Assembly (NCBI GenBank): GCA_038230775.1
Contig: JBBRMQ010000031.1
Location: 1-25,179, forward strand
Direction of reading: 5' to 3'
Source of the DNA: JBBRMQ01 sp038230775
GTDB lineage: Bacteria > Acidobacteriota > Thermoanaerobaculia > Gp7-AA8
Length of the DNA stretch: 25,179 nt
Shown: positions 14,728 through 21,700 of the stretch, piece by piece
Layout of the letters: every line of letters begins with the position of its first letter
How positions within the stretch are numbered: the first letter of the stretch is position 1
The notes under the pieces: generated by a model
Database searches by the model: none
Told to the model about the DNA's origin: nothing
Seen by the model: only the letters and a program-made list of their open reading frames with translations
Position numbers and translations under genes: made by a program

Positions 14728-16149
14728 CTAGTCGTGCTCCCCCGCGTGGGTCTGCGCGCCCGGAACGAGCGTGCGCATTTCGAAGATCGAGATCATCGGC
14801 AGGAACCTGAGGAACAGGAACAGCAGGAACAAGAACAGGCCGATGGAGCCGAGGTACATGCCCCAGTCCCAGACGGTGCCGTGGTACATGCCCCACGACG
14901 ACGGCAGGTAGTCGCGGTGCAGAGAGGTCGGAATGATGACGAAGCGCTCGAGCCACATACCCACGTTCGCGAACATCGCGGCGACGAGAAGCCACGTGGT
15001 GCTGGTGCGGCAGCGCTTGATCCACATGATCTGCGGCGCGAGACCGTTGCAAAGGATCAGCATCCAGTACATCTTCCAGTACGGTCCGAACGCGCGGTTG
15101 AGCATCATGTAGCGCTCGAAGACATTGCCGCTGTAGTAGGCGTAGAACGCCTCGACCGCGTACGCGTAGAACACGATGAGGCCCGTCGCGAGCATGATTT
15201 TGCCCATGTTCTCGAGGTGCTTCATCGTGATGAAATCCTCGAGGTGGAACATCTTCCGCGCGGGGATCGCGAGCGTCAGCACCATCGCGAAGCCGGCGTA
15301 CACGGCGCCGGCGACGAAGTACGGCGGGAAGAACGTCGAATGCCAGCCCGGCAGCGATGACACCGCAAAGTCGAAGCTGACGATCGTGTGCACTGAGAGC
15401 ACCAGCGGCGTCGAGAGGCCGGCAAGAAGCAGATACGCCGTCTCGTAGCGATACCAGTGCTTCGCCGATCCGCGCCAGCCTAACGCGGCCATACCGTAGA
15501 TCTTGCGTCCGATGAAGCTGTTCGAGCGATCGCGCAGCGTGGCCATGTCGGGGATGAGTCCGACGTACCAGAAGAGCGCCGACACCGTTGCGTAGGTCGA
15601 GACCGCGAACACATCCCACATCAGCGGGCTGCGAAACTGCGGCCACAGCGCCATCGTGTTCGGGTACGGGAAGAGCCAGAAGTCATACCACGGTCGGCCG
15701 GTGTGCAGCGCCGGATAAAGACCCGCGGCCGCAACCGCGAACAACGTCATTGCTTCCGCGAACCGGTTGATCGACGTGCGCCAGTCCTGGCGCAGCAGAA
15801 GAAGAATCGCGGAGATCAGCGTGCCGGCGTGGCCGATACCGATCCACCAGACGAAGTCGAGAATGTCGAAGCCCCAGCCGATCGGATGATTGATGCCCCA
15901 GATGCCGACGCCGACGAAGATCAGTTTTCCGATCGTCGCCGTGAGCACCATGACGCCGAGGCAGCCGACGAGGAATCCGACGTACCAGCCGACCGGCATG
16001 CGGCGGCGCAGAACGATGGAGCTGATCTGATCGGTGACCGACGCGAACGTATGGCCGGGCTCGATGACGGCCTGCGGGATGAAGCGCGCAGGGATGCGCA
16101 TCTCCTGCGTGACCGGTCGGACTTCGTGGATCGGGAGCTGGTCGGCCAT
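14728..16149 (-). CDS. actC: Alternative complex III quinol-oxidising membrane subunit ActC (NrfD/PsrC-like)
   Basis: The 473-aa protein is an NrfD-like integral membrane protein with about ten helices. Characteristic stretches include WGINHPIGWGFDILDFVWWIGIGHAGTLISA (about residues 92-121), LVLSVHTIVSFDFAVSSLPGWHSTFFPPYFVAGA and LERFVIIPTSLHRDYLPSSWGMY. It carries the quinol site of the complex and passes electrons to the ActB iron-sulphur clusters. It is the first gene after a 177-bp gap filled by inverted heptamer arrays and a 15-bp tandem repeat. The start codon is preceded by an A-rich stretch rather than a good Shine-Dalgarno. Confidence 0.94.
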   Translation of the reverse strand: MADQLPIHEVRPVTQEMRIPARFIPQAVIEPGHTFASVTDQISSIVLRRRMPVGWYVGFLVGCLGVMVLTATIGKLIFVGVGIWGINHPIGWGFDILDFVWWIGIGHAGTLISAILLLLRQDWRTSINRFAEAMTLFAVAAAGLYPALHTGRPWYDFWLFPYPNTMALWPQFRSPLMWDVFAVSTYATVSALFWYVGLIPDMATLRDRSNSFIGRKIYGMAALGWRGSAKHWYRYETAYLLLAGLSTPLVLSVHTIVSFDFAVSSLPGWHSTFFPPYFVAGAVYAGFAMVLTLAIPARKMFHLEDFITMKHLENMGKIMLATGLIVFYAYAVEAFYAYYSGNVFERYMMLNRAFGPYWKMYWMLILCNGLAPQIMWIKRCRTSTTWLLVAAMFANVGMWLERFVIIPTSLHRDYLPSSWGMYHGTVWDWGMYLGSIGLFLFLLFLFLRFLPMISIFEMRTLVPGAQTHAGEHD

Positions 16150-16160
16150 TTTTCTATTGC

Positions 16161-16278
16161 TGAATGTCGAATCTGAATGTTGAAGGTCGAATCTGAATGT
16201 TGAATGTTAAATGTTGAATGTTGAATGGAAGGCGCGCGCGAGCATCGCATTCAACATTCAACATTGAACATTCAACAT
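16161..16278. repeat. Inverted heptamer arrays (TGAATGT / CATTCAA) between actB and actC
   Basis: The left array (16161-16228) has about ten units of TGAATGT and variants. The right array (16248-16278) has four units of CATTCAA and variants plus CAT. They are reverse complements separated by a GC-rich spacer of 19 nt, so the message could form a long AU-rich stem inside the respiratory operon. The sequence is unlike the GTTGTCG and AGGACTG families, but the 7-bp period and inverted plan are the same. Confidence 0.93.
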
Positions 16279-16280
16279 CC

Positions 16281-16325
16281 CTCGTCCTCTGATTCCTCGT
16301 GCTCCGATTCCTCGTCCTCTGATTC
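16281..16325. repeat. 15-bp tandem repeat, three copies, next to the actB stop
   Basis: CTCGTCCTCTGATTC occurs three times end to end at 16281-16295, 16296-16310 (two mismatches) and 16311-16325. The last copy ends two bases from the actB stop codon. It directly follows the heptamer arrays and looks like part of the same inserted block. Confidence 0.9.
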
Positions 16326-16326
16326 T

Positions 16327-19305
16327 TCATCCCTTGATCTCCGGATTGGGGTTCTTCACCACCGCCAGGTACGTCGTGCGCGGCCGCGTATTCAGATCCG
16401 GCAGCAGTGTGTAATTCGCGGGCTCGCCTTTCAACTGGTGCACATGGCTTTGCGGGTCGTTCATATCGCCGAAGACGATCGCCTGCGTCGGACATGCTTG
16501 AGCGCAGGCCGTCGTCACTTCACCGTCGCGCACGCGGCGGTTCTCTTTTTCCGCGTCGATCTTGGCGGCGTTGAGGCGCTGCACGCAGTAGGTGCACTTC
16601 TCCATCACGCCGCGCGTGCGCACCGTGACGTCGGGATTGCGCAGCGGCTTGAGCGCCTCGGTGTCGTAGTCGCTGTACTGGAAAAAGTTGAAGCGGCGCA
16701 CTTTGTACGGGCAGTTGTTCGAGCAGTAGCGCGTGCCGACGCAGCGGTTGTACGTCATGTCGTTCAGGCCTTCGGCGCTGTGCGACGTCGCCTCGACCGG
16801 ACACACGGGCTCGCATGGCGCGTTCTCACACTGCATACACGGCACCGGCTGGTGATAGATCTCCGGGTTCTCCGGCGCCCCTCGGAAATAGCGATCGATG
16901 CGCAGCCAGTGCATCTCGCGCTCGCGCACCACTTCCTCTTTGCCGACGACGGCGATGTTGTTCTCGGCCACACACGCCACGACGCAGCCGTTGCATCCGG
17001 TACAGACCGAGGAGTCGATGACCATCGCCCAGGCGTGACCGTTGTAGGCCACCGGCGGATACATCGACTCTTTGCTCTCCTCCTCGCCTTCATGCGCGAA
17101 GTGCGGATTGCGCTGGTACTCCTCGAACGCCGCGGCGTGAATGATGCCGCGATCGCCGCCAGTGTCCTTGAAATTCAGGCTCTGATGTTCCTGCGTGCAG
17201 CCGATCGGATACTCGCTGCTGGTCAGCGAGATCTGCGCACCACTTCCACCGTTCATCGCATCGGACAAACGCAGCGGATAGACGTTCACGCCGGTCCCGG
17301 CAGCGATCTTCCCGCCCCGCTCGCGGCCGTAGCCGTAGAAGAGCGTTGCGGAGTTGTCGGGATAGCCCGGCACCGCCCACAGAGGGACGTTGATCGTGCG
17401 GCCGCGATACGAGACGTTCGCGCGCAGGGTGCGGCGCTCATTCACCATCGCATCGCGCCGATCGTCGGACAAACCGAGGTCGCGCGCAGTTTTCGGACTG
17501 ACGAGGAGCACGTTGTCCCAGGTGATCTTCGTCTGCGGCTTCGGCAGTTCCTGCAGCCACGCGTTGTTCGCGAAGCGGCCGTCGTAGATCGTTGGATCAA
17601 CCTTGATCTGGAGATCGAAACCGGTTGACGGTTGACGGTTGACGGTTGACGGGGCGGCTGCGGCAGCAGCACCTCCACGAGCAGGCAACGCCGAGCCTGC
17701 GATTACGCCGTCGTTCAGCCACTTGCGCCATGTGGTCTCGAACGCTGCGCCGGTGCCGGCCTTCGTCATCCAGTACGTACGCACGGCGTCGTAGGGATTG
17801 ACGTCCATTCCGCCGAGCATCGCGCCTAACAACTCGTGCGGCGAGCGGCCGTTGTACAGCGGCGCGATGAGGGGTTGCACGATCGAGATCGTTCCGTCGT
17901 GTCCGCGCGCGTCACTCCACGACTCGAGGTAATGCGTCTCCGGGATGTGCCAGTGGCAGAGCATCCCGGTCTCGTCGTAGTAGAGGCTCTGGTGCACGCG
18001 GAAAGGCACCTTCGACATCAGGTGCGCGAAGTTGAAGTCGGCGGGCGCGTCGAATGCCGGGTTTCCACCCATGATGATCAGCGCTTTGACCGTACCGGCA
18101 TTCATGTCCGTCACCAGCTGGCGCATCGACTCCAGCTGGTTGGTGGGCGCCACTTCGACGGGATCCGTGACTGTGATCGTTGATCCGATGTTGCCGAGAG
18201 CCTGATTGATCGCCATGGCGATCGCGTGAATCGCAGCCGGCAGTTCCTCGCCCGCGATGACGATGCTCGCTCCGCGGTTGGCCTGAAGATCTTTGGCGAT
18301 CGATGCCACGGCCGGCCTTGCCTGTCCGCCGCCGATCGCCGCGAGAATCTCGCGGGCCCACGTCTCGATCTCCGATGGCCGCACCGGGAAGCGATGGTCC
18401 GCAAGCGCGCCGGAGCCCGTCACCGCGGTCTCGATCGCATACAGCCGATTGATCGACTTGGTGACGTTGTGGCGCACGCGCCGCCGGCCCGCGAAATCGC
18501 GGGCGTAGCGCAGATGGCCGGGGCCGCTGTCCATGAAGTCGGCGTCCAGCGTCACGACCACGTTTGCCTTGTCGAAGTGGTAGACGGTATTCGCGTAGCT
18601 GCCGAAGGCCATCTTCAGCCCTTCGCGAACGCCGTCGCGGTTCACCGGTTCCCACTGATGCCACATCAGTCCCGGATACTTCGCGAGAATCGCCTGCATC
18701 TGCGCGCCGAGAGTCGGCGACGACATGGTCTGCGTCAGAAGGCGCACGGCGCCCGGGTTCGAGGCCGCCATCTTCAGAACCGGCTGCAGCGATGCGAGGA
18801 AATCGCTCCACGTCGCAATCTCGCCGAGGTGGCGGATGACCTGCGAGCGGTCGGGGTCGTACAGGTTGAGCACGGACGCCTGCATGAATGCGTTCGTACC
18901 GCCGAGGCTCGACGGATGATCGGGATTGCCTTCGATCTTCGTCGGCCGGCCCATGTGGCTCTCGACCAGCACGCCATTCGCGTAGCCGCCGAGGGTCATG
19001 GCGCTGGCGAAGAAGATCGGGCGGCCGGGGATGAGGTTCTCGGGTTGATTGACGTACGGAACGATCTTCTCGACCGGTCCGCTGCAGGCTGTGAGTCCGC
19101 CGAGCGCTACGGACGCGCCCATCAACTTCATGAATGAGCGGCGGTCGACGCCCTTGTCGAGCGCGAGCGCCTGCTGCGGGAACTCCTGCGCGAAGAACTC
19201 GTCGAACGCATCGCTGCGCGAAAGCTCTTCCAGGCTGCGCCAATACTCCTTGCCGCGCAGGTCGCCAACCCGTTGGCGGAATTCCTTGAAGTCGATTTCT
19301 TTCAT
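16327..19305 (-). CDS. actB: Alternative complex III iron-sulphur subunit ActB (molybdopterin-oxidoreductase-like plus ferredoxin domain)
   Basis: The 992-aa protein joins two parts. The N-terminal part has a twin-arginine-like export signal DRRSFMKLMGASVALGGLTAC (Arg55-Arg56, possible lipobox Cys74) and a molybdopterin-oxidoreductase-like fold that lacks a recognisable cofactor-binding Cys. The C-terminal ferredoxin-like part (about residues 765-940) has four cysteine clusters: CTGCNGCVVAC, CMQCENAPCEPVCP, CVGTRYCSNNCP, and CTYC with CAQACP. It moves electrons from ActC toward the haems. The length is normal for the family. Near residue 555 the linker AAAAPSTVNRQPSTG is encoded by four perfect GTTGACG heptamers, so a repeat has entered the reading frame. 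It starts 25 bp after actA. Confidence 0.95.
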   Translation of the reverse strand: MKEIDFKEFRQRVGDLRGKEYWRSLEELSRSDAFDEFFAQEFPQQALALDKGVDRRSFMKLMGASVALGGLTACSGPVEKIVPYVNQPENLIPGRPIFFASAMTLGGYANGVLVESHMGRPTKIEGNPDHPSSLGGTNAFMQASVLNLYDPDRSQVIRHLGEIATWSDFLASLQPVLKMAASNPGAVRLLTQTMSSPTLGAQMQAILAKYPGLMWHQWEPVNRDGVREGLKMAFGSYANTVYHFDKANVVVTLDADFMDSGPGHLRYARDFAGRRRVRHNVTKSINRLYAIETAVTGSGALADHRFPVRPSEIETWAREILAAIGGGQARPAVASIAKDLQANRGASIVIAGEELPAAIHAIAMAINQALGNIGSTITVTDPVEVAPTNQLESMRQLVTDMNAGTVKALIIMGGNPAFDAPADFNFAHLMSKVPFRVHQSLYYDETGMLCHWHIPETHYLESWSDARGHDGTISIVQPLIAPLYNGRSPHELLGAMLGGMDVNPYDAVRTYWMTKAGTGAAFETTWRKWLNDGVIAGSALPARGGAAAAAAPSTVNRQPSTGFDLQIKVDPTIYDGRFANNAWLQELPKPQTKITWDNVLLVSPKTARDLGLSDDRRDAMVNERRTLRANVSYRGRTINVPLWAVPGYPDNSATLFYGYGRERGGKIAAGTGVNVYPLRLSDAMNGGSGAQISLTSSEYPIGCTQEHQSLNFKDTGGDRGIIHAAAFEEYQRNPHFAHEGEEESKESMYPPVAYNGHAWAMVIDSSVCTGCNGCVVACVAENNIAVVGKEEVVREREMHWLRIDRYFRGAPENPEIYHQPVPCMQCENAPCEPVCPVEATSHSAEGLNDMTYNRCVGTRYCSNNCPYKVRRFNFFQYSDYDTEALKPLRNPDVTVRTRGVMEKCTYCVQRLNAAKIDAEKENRRVRDGEVTTACAQACPTQAIVFGDMNDPQSHVHQLKGEPANYTLLPDLNTRPRTTYLAVVKNPNPEIKG
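17624..17651. repeat. Four perfect GTTGACG heptamers inside actB
   Basis: GTTGACG is repeated four times without mismatch. It is one of the units of the composite element at 1494-1597 (first heptamer there). No inverted partner follows. On the coding strand it is read as a short Pro/Ser/Thr/Asn linker between an alanine-rich tract and the conserved FDLQIKVDPTIYDGRFAN segment. Confidence 0.95.
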
Positions 19306-19330
19306 CTCGAGAAACTGGTGACCAGCTCTC

Positions 19331-19978
19331 CTAGTAGTGACATGTCGAGCACGTCGTCAGGCTCTGAATGTGATTCGAGCGCACGAGTTGCGGGCCCAGG
19401 ACATCCTGGTTGGCCGGCACGTACGCCATGTTGAACACCTGATTGGTGGGCCGCACGAATTTCTCGGGATGGCGATGGCAGTCGAGACACCACTCCATCG
19501 TCAGCGGCGCGGCTTGATAGGTCAGCGGCATCTGGTCGATGCGGCCGTGGCACGTCGCGCAACCGACTCCCTTCGCCACATGAATGCTGTGATTGAAGTG
19601 GACGAAGTCCGCCAGGCGGTGAACCCGCTGCCATTGCAGGGGCTGATTGTTCGCGTAGCTCGATCGCACCGGCTCGAGCATCGAGGCGTTGGTCCAGATC
19701 TGCGCGTGACAGTTCATGCACGTTGCCGTCGGGGGAATCCCTGCGAAATTCGATGTCTCGACCGAGGTGTGGCAGTAGCGGCAGTCGATGCCGAGTCCTG
19801 CGACGTGATGCTGATGACTGAACGGAACCGGTTGCTCGAGATGCACGCCCTGCCCCGTCGCGAACGGTGACCGGACGATTCCACCAATCAACCACAGCAC
19901 GAACCCGGCGATGAACACAGCGCCGAAGATCGTGACGCGCGATAACGTGTTGGTGCTACGGTGAAAAATCTGCGCCAT
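19331..19978 (-). CDS. actA: Alternative complex III pentahaem cytochrome c subunit ActA
   Basis: The 215-aa protein has one N-terminal membrane anchor (about residues 16-34) and five CxxCH haem sites: CRYCH (66-70), CMNCH (87-91), CATCH (140-144), CLDCH (164-168) and CSTCH (210-214), with further His residues for the second axial ligands. This is the expected pentahaem plan of ActA. It opens the respiratory operon. ATG 19978 is preferred over GTG 19990 because a good promoter places transcription start near 19986, between the two. Confidence 0.94.
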   Translation of the reverse strand: MAQIFHRSTNTLSRVTIFGAVFIAGFVLWLIGGIVRSPFATGQGVHLEQPVPFSHQHHVAGLGIDCRYCHTSVETSNFAGIPPTATCMNCHAQIWTNASMLEPVRSSYANNQPLQWQRVHRLADFVHFNHSIHVAKGVGCATCHGRIDQMPLTYQAAPLTMEWCLDCHRHPEKFVRPTNQVFNMAYVPANQDVLGPQLVRSNHIQSLTTCSTCHY

Positions 19979-19992
19979 TGAGGGCGCCACGG

Positions 19993-20020
19993 ATCATATC
20001 GAAACGGCGCAGTGATGCAA
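19993..20020 (-). promoter_or_regulatory. Candidate promoter of the respiratory operon
   Basis: On the minus strand TTGCAT (20020-20015) and TATGAT (19998-19993) are separated by 16 bp. Initiation would fall near 19986, giving a leader of about eight bases before the actA ATG. The 52-bp gap after the DUF502 gene contains nothing else. Confidence 0.5.
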
Positions 20021-20030
20021 CAGACCTGTT

Positions 20031-20579
20031 TCAGTGATGCGCCGCCGCGCTCGAGATTCCACCGGATACAACCAGCGCCATGACGCTCGCGCTGTCGACG
20101 GCCAGCGGTCGCACGCGCGTCCGCGGAACGACGACCAGCGAACCCGCCATGCTGTACGAAAACGGCAGGTACACCGCGACGTCGCCGGGCATGGCCAGAA
20201 ACGTGAGATCTTCCTGAGTGACGAATCCGACCGCTCGCAAGTCGTCGGTCAGCGAGACCGCGACCGGCTGGTTGAAGCGCTTCTTGTCGCCGACGAACGC
20301 CTCGAGCAGATCGCGGATGGAGGCGTAGATCAGCCTTACCAGAGGCATGCGCGTGAACACGGCTTCGGTCAGGCTCAGGAATTTGCGGCCGACGAAGTTC
20401 GAAGCCAGTGCACCGATGGCGATAATGCTCGCGATGGTCACCGCGAATCCGACGCCGGGCGTCTTCAAGTTGAGCAGGCGGTCGATTCGCACGAACGCTT
20501 CGTAAATCAGATAGATCGTGAGTGCGATCGGGACCACGATGACGAGGCCGCGCAGGAAATTCTTGACGATCCAGTTCAT
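20031..20579 (-). CDS. DUF502 family membrane protein
   Basis: The 182-aa protein has two N-terminal membrane helices (about residues 8-28 and 45-62), then the DUF502 core: a segment like LTEAVFTRMPLVRLIYASIRDLLEAF, then RAVGFVTQE and MPGDVAVYLPFSYSMAGSLVVVPRTRV. The family's function is unknown. The ATG overlaps the kinase stop as ATGA (20576-20579), so it is the last gene of the riboswitch-controlled operon. Whether it takes part in thiamine uptake or is only a passenger cannot be told. The product stays in the inner membrane. Confidence 0.9.
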   Translation of the reverse strand: MNWIVKNFLRGLVIVVPIALTIYLIYEAFVRIDRLLNLKTPGVGFAVTIASIIAIGALASNFVGRKFLSLTEAVFTRMPLVRLIYASIRDLLEAFVGDKKRFNQPVAVSLTDDLRAVGFVTQEDLTFLAMPGDVAVYLPFSYSMAGSLVVVPRTRVRPLAVDSASVMALVVSGGISSAAAHH

Positions 20580-21103
20580 GGAATGAGTTTAGCGGTCCGG
20601 ATCGCCTCCGCGGCCCGGCTTTTGCGCTCGGGGCCCGAGCCGGAAATGGAAACGCAGCGGGCGCCGAACTCCCGAAGCGTGCTTTCGAAAAGAGCGTGGA
20701 CTTCCTGCCGGTCGGCGGCAGCGTCACGCGCAGCATCCGCAATCCAGGGAAGATCGATGTCCATCAGCAGATAGAGATCCGCCAGCCTGGCGCGTGCGTC
20801 CAGCTCGATCCACCCGGGACAGGTTCCCCAGTAGTAGCGGCTGTAGACGACGGTGCTCATGAGATCCGTGTCGAAGATGACGACGGAGCGCGCCGTCGCC
20901 ACCGCCATGTTCTCGTTGGCGATCTGGCCGCGGGCGATCGGCACCAGGTCGGAGAAGTCGAGCGGGCGCGCGACGCGGATCGCGTACTCGCGGGCGAACT
21001 CGGGCGAGATCACGGCGGAAAACTCGCGCGCCAGCGCGGAGGCCAGCTGCGTCTTTCCGGTGCACTCGGCACCGATCAGGCAGATGCGAGTGACCGTCGC
21101 CAA
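20576..21103 (-). CDS. NadR-like P-loop kinase; candidate thiamine kinase
   Basis: The 175-aa protein matches the C-terminal ribosylnicotinamide-kinase-like domain of NadR (AAA_28 type). It has Walker A GAECTGKT (residues 11-18), SPEFAREYA, and a DTDLMSTVVYSRYYWG segment. It lacks the helix-turn-helix and adenylyltransferase domains of full NadR. The start is TTG 21103, preceded eight bases upstream by AAAGGA; another in-frame TTG at 21151 lacks this site. It overlaps pnuT by 28 nt. The family phosphorylates small nucleoside-like molecules. Because the operon carries a TPP riboswitch, thiamine is the likely substrate, trapping it as thiamine phosphate after import. Nicotinamide riboside is the alternative, since PnuC plus such a kinase is the known NR pair. 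Confidence 0.85.
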   Translation of the reverse strand: MATVTRICLIGAECTGKTQLASALAREFSAVISPEFAREYAIRVARPLDFSDLVPIARGQIANENMAVATARSVVIFDTDLMSTVVYSRYYWGTCPGWIELDARARLADLYLLMDIDLPWIADAARDAAADRQEVHALFESTLREFGARCVSISGSGPERKSRAAEAIRTAKLIP

Positions 21104-21633
21104 TCGATGAATCCTTTCACTGCCAGAATGCAGAAGAACGCGTAGAGCCAAGCGCTGGCCGGACGGCCGCTGGCAAAGAACATCGGAACGTAGACGATGT
21201 CGACCGCAAGCCAGATGAGCCAGTTCTCGAGCAATTTCTCATTCAGCATCCACTGCCCGACGATGCTGAAGGCGGTGGTCGACGCGTCCGAGAGCGGCGC
21301 CGAACCGCTGGTGATGCGCAGGAGCCACAAGAGCGCGGCGGTCAGCACCACACCGGCGATCGCGCAGCCGATCCACTGCCGCGGGGTCGCACGCCGCGCG
21401 TGCAGCTCGCCGTGATTCGCGCCGCCGTGCAGCCATTCGTACCAGCCATGGATCGAGAGCGCGAGGTAGATGAGCTGCAGGCCGGCATTGGCCCACAAGC
21501 GCGACTGGTAAAAGACGATGCCGTAGAGAATCACGCTCGCGATTCCTGACGGCCACGTCCAGATATTCTGCTTCACCGCCAGCCACACGTTGATGAGTGT
21601 GAAGACGACGGCGGCGATCTCGAGTGGCGTCAT
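21076..21633 (-). CDS. pnuT: PnuC/PnuT-family vitamin transporter, probably thiamine (PnuT)
   Basis: The 185-aa protein has about seven membrane helices and PnuC-family features: WTWPSGIASVILYGIVFYQSRLWANAGLQLIYLALSIHGWYEW (residues 26-69) and SIVGQWMLNEKLLENWLIWLAVDIVYVPMFF. PnuC relatives carry nicotinamide riboside, thiamine (PnuT) or riboflavin by facilitated diffusion, with trapping by phosphorylation. The TPP riboswitch upstream and the TonB-dependent receptor favour thiamine. The start is ATG 21633. A longer frame from GTG 21687 would read through the 52-bp palindrome and add 18 non-family residues. No Shine-Dalgarno precedes the ATG, because the palindrome ends two bases before it. 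Confidence 0.88.
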   Translation of the reverse strand: MTPLEIAAVVFTLINVWLAVKQNIWTWPSGIASVILYGIVFYQSRLWANAGLQLIYLALSIHGWYEWLHGGANHGELHARRATPRQWIGCAIAGVVLTAALLWLLRITSGSAPLSDASTTAFSIVGQWMLNEKLLENWLIWLAVDIVYVPMFFASGRPASAWLYAFFCILAVKGFIDWRRSLASA

Positions 21634-21635
21634 AG

Positions 21636-21687
21636 GTGTGGGGCCAGCCCTCCGGCTGGCCGGCCAGTCAGAGGAGTGGCCCCACAC
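21636..21687. repeat. 52-bp palindrome, copy B, upstream of pnuT
   Basis: It is the reverse complement of the palindrome at 7322-7373 with three mismatches in 52. It fills the space between the receptor stop (21701) and the pnuT start (21633). It would form a long GC-rich hairpin whose base lies against the pnuT start codon. Confidence 0.92.
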
Positions 21688-21700
21688 AGTAGGATGACGG

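Noticed and set aside
16225..17628. Plus-strand open frame of 467 codons opposite actB
   Set aside because: The opposite strand carries conserved iron-sulphur motifs; this frame has none and begins inside the heptamer arrays.
20576..21103. Full bifunctional NadR regulator/adenylyltransferase
   Set aside because: Only the kinase-like domain is present; the helix-turn-helix and the nucleotidyltransferase HxGH motif are missing.
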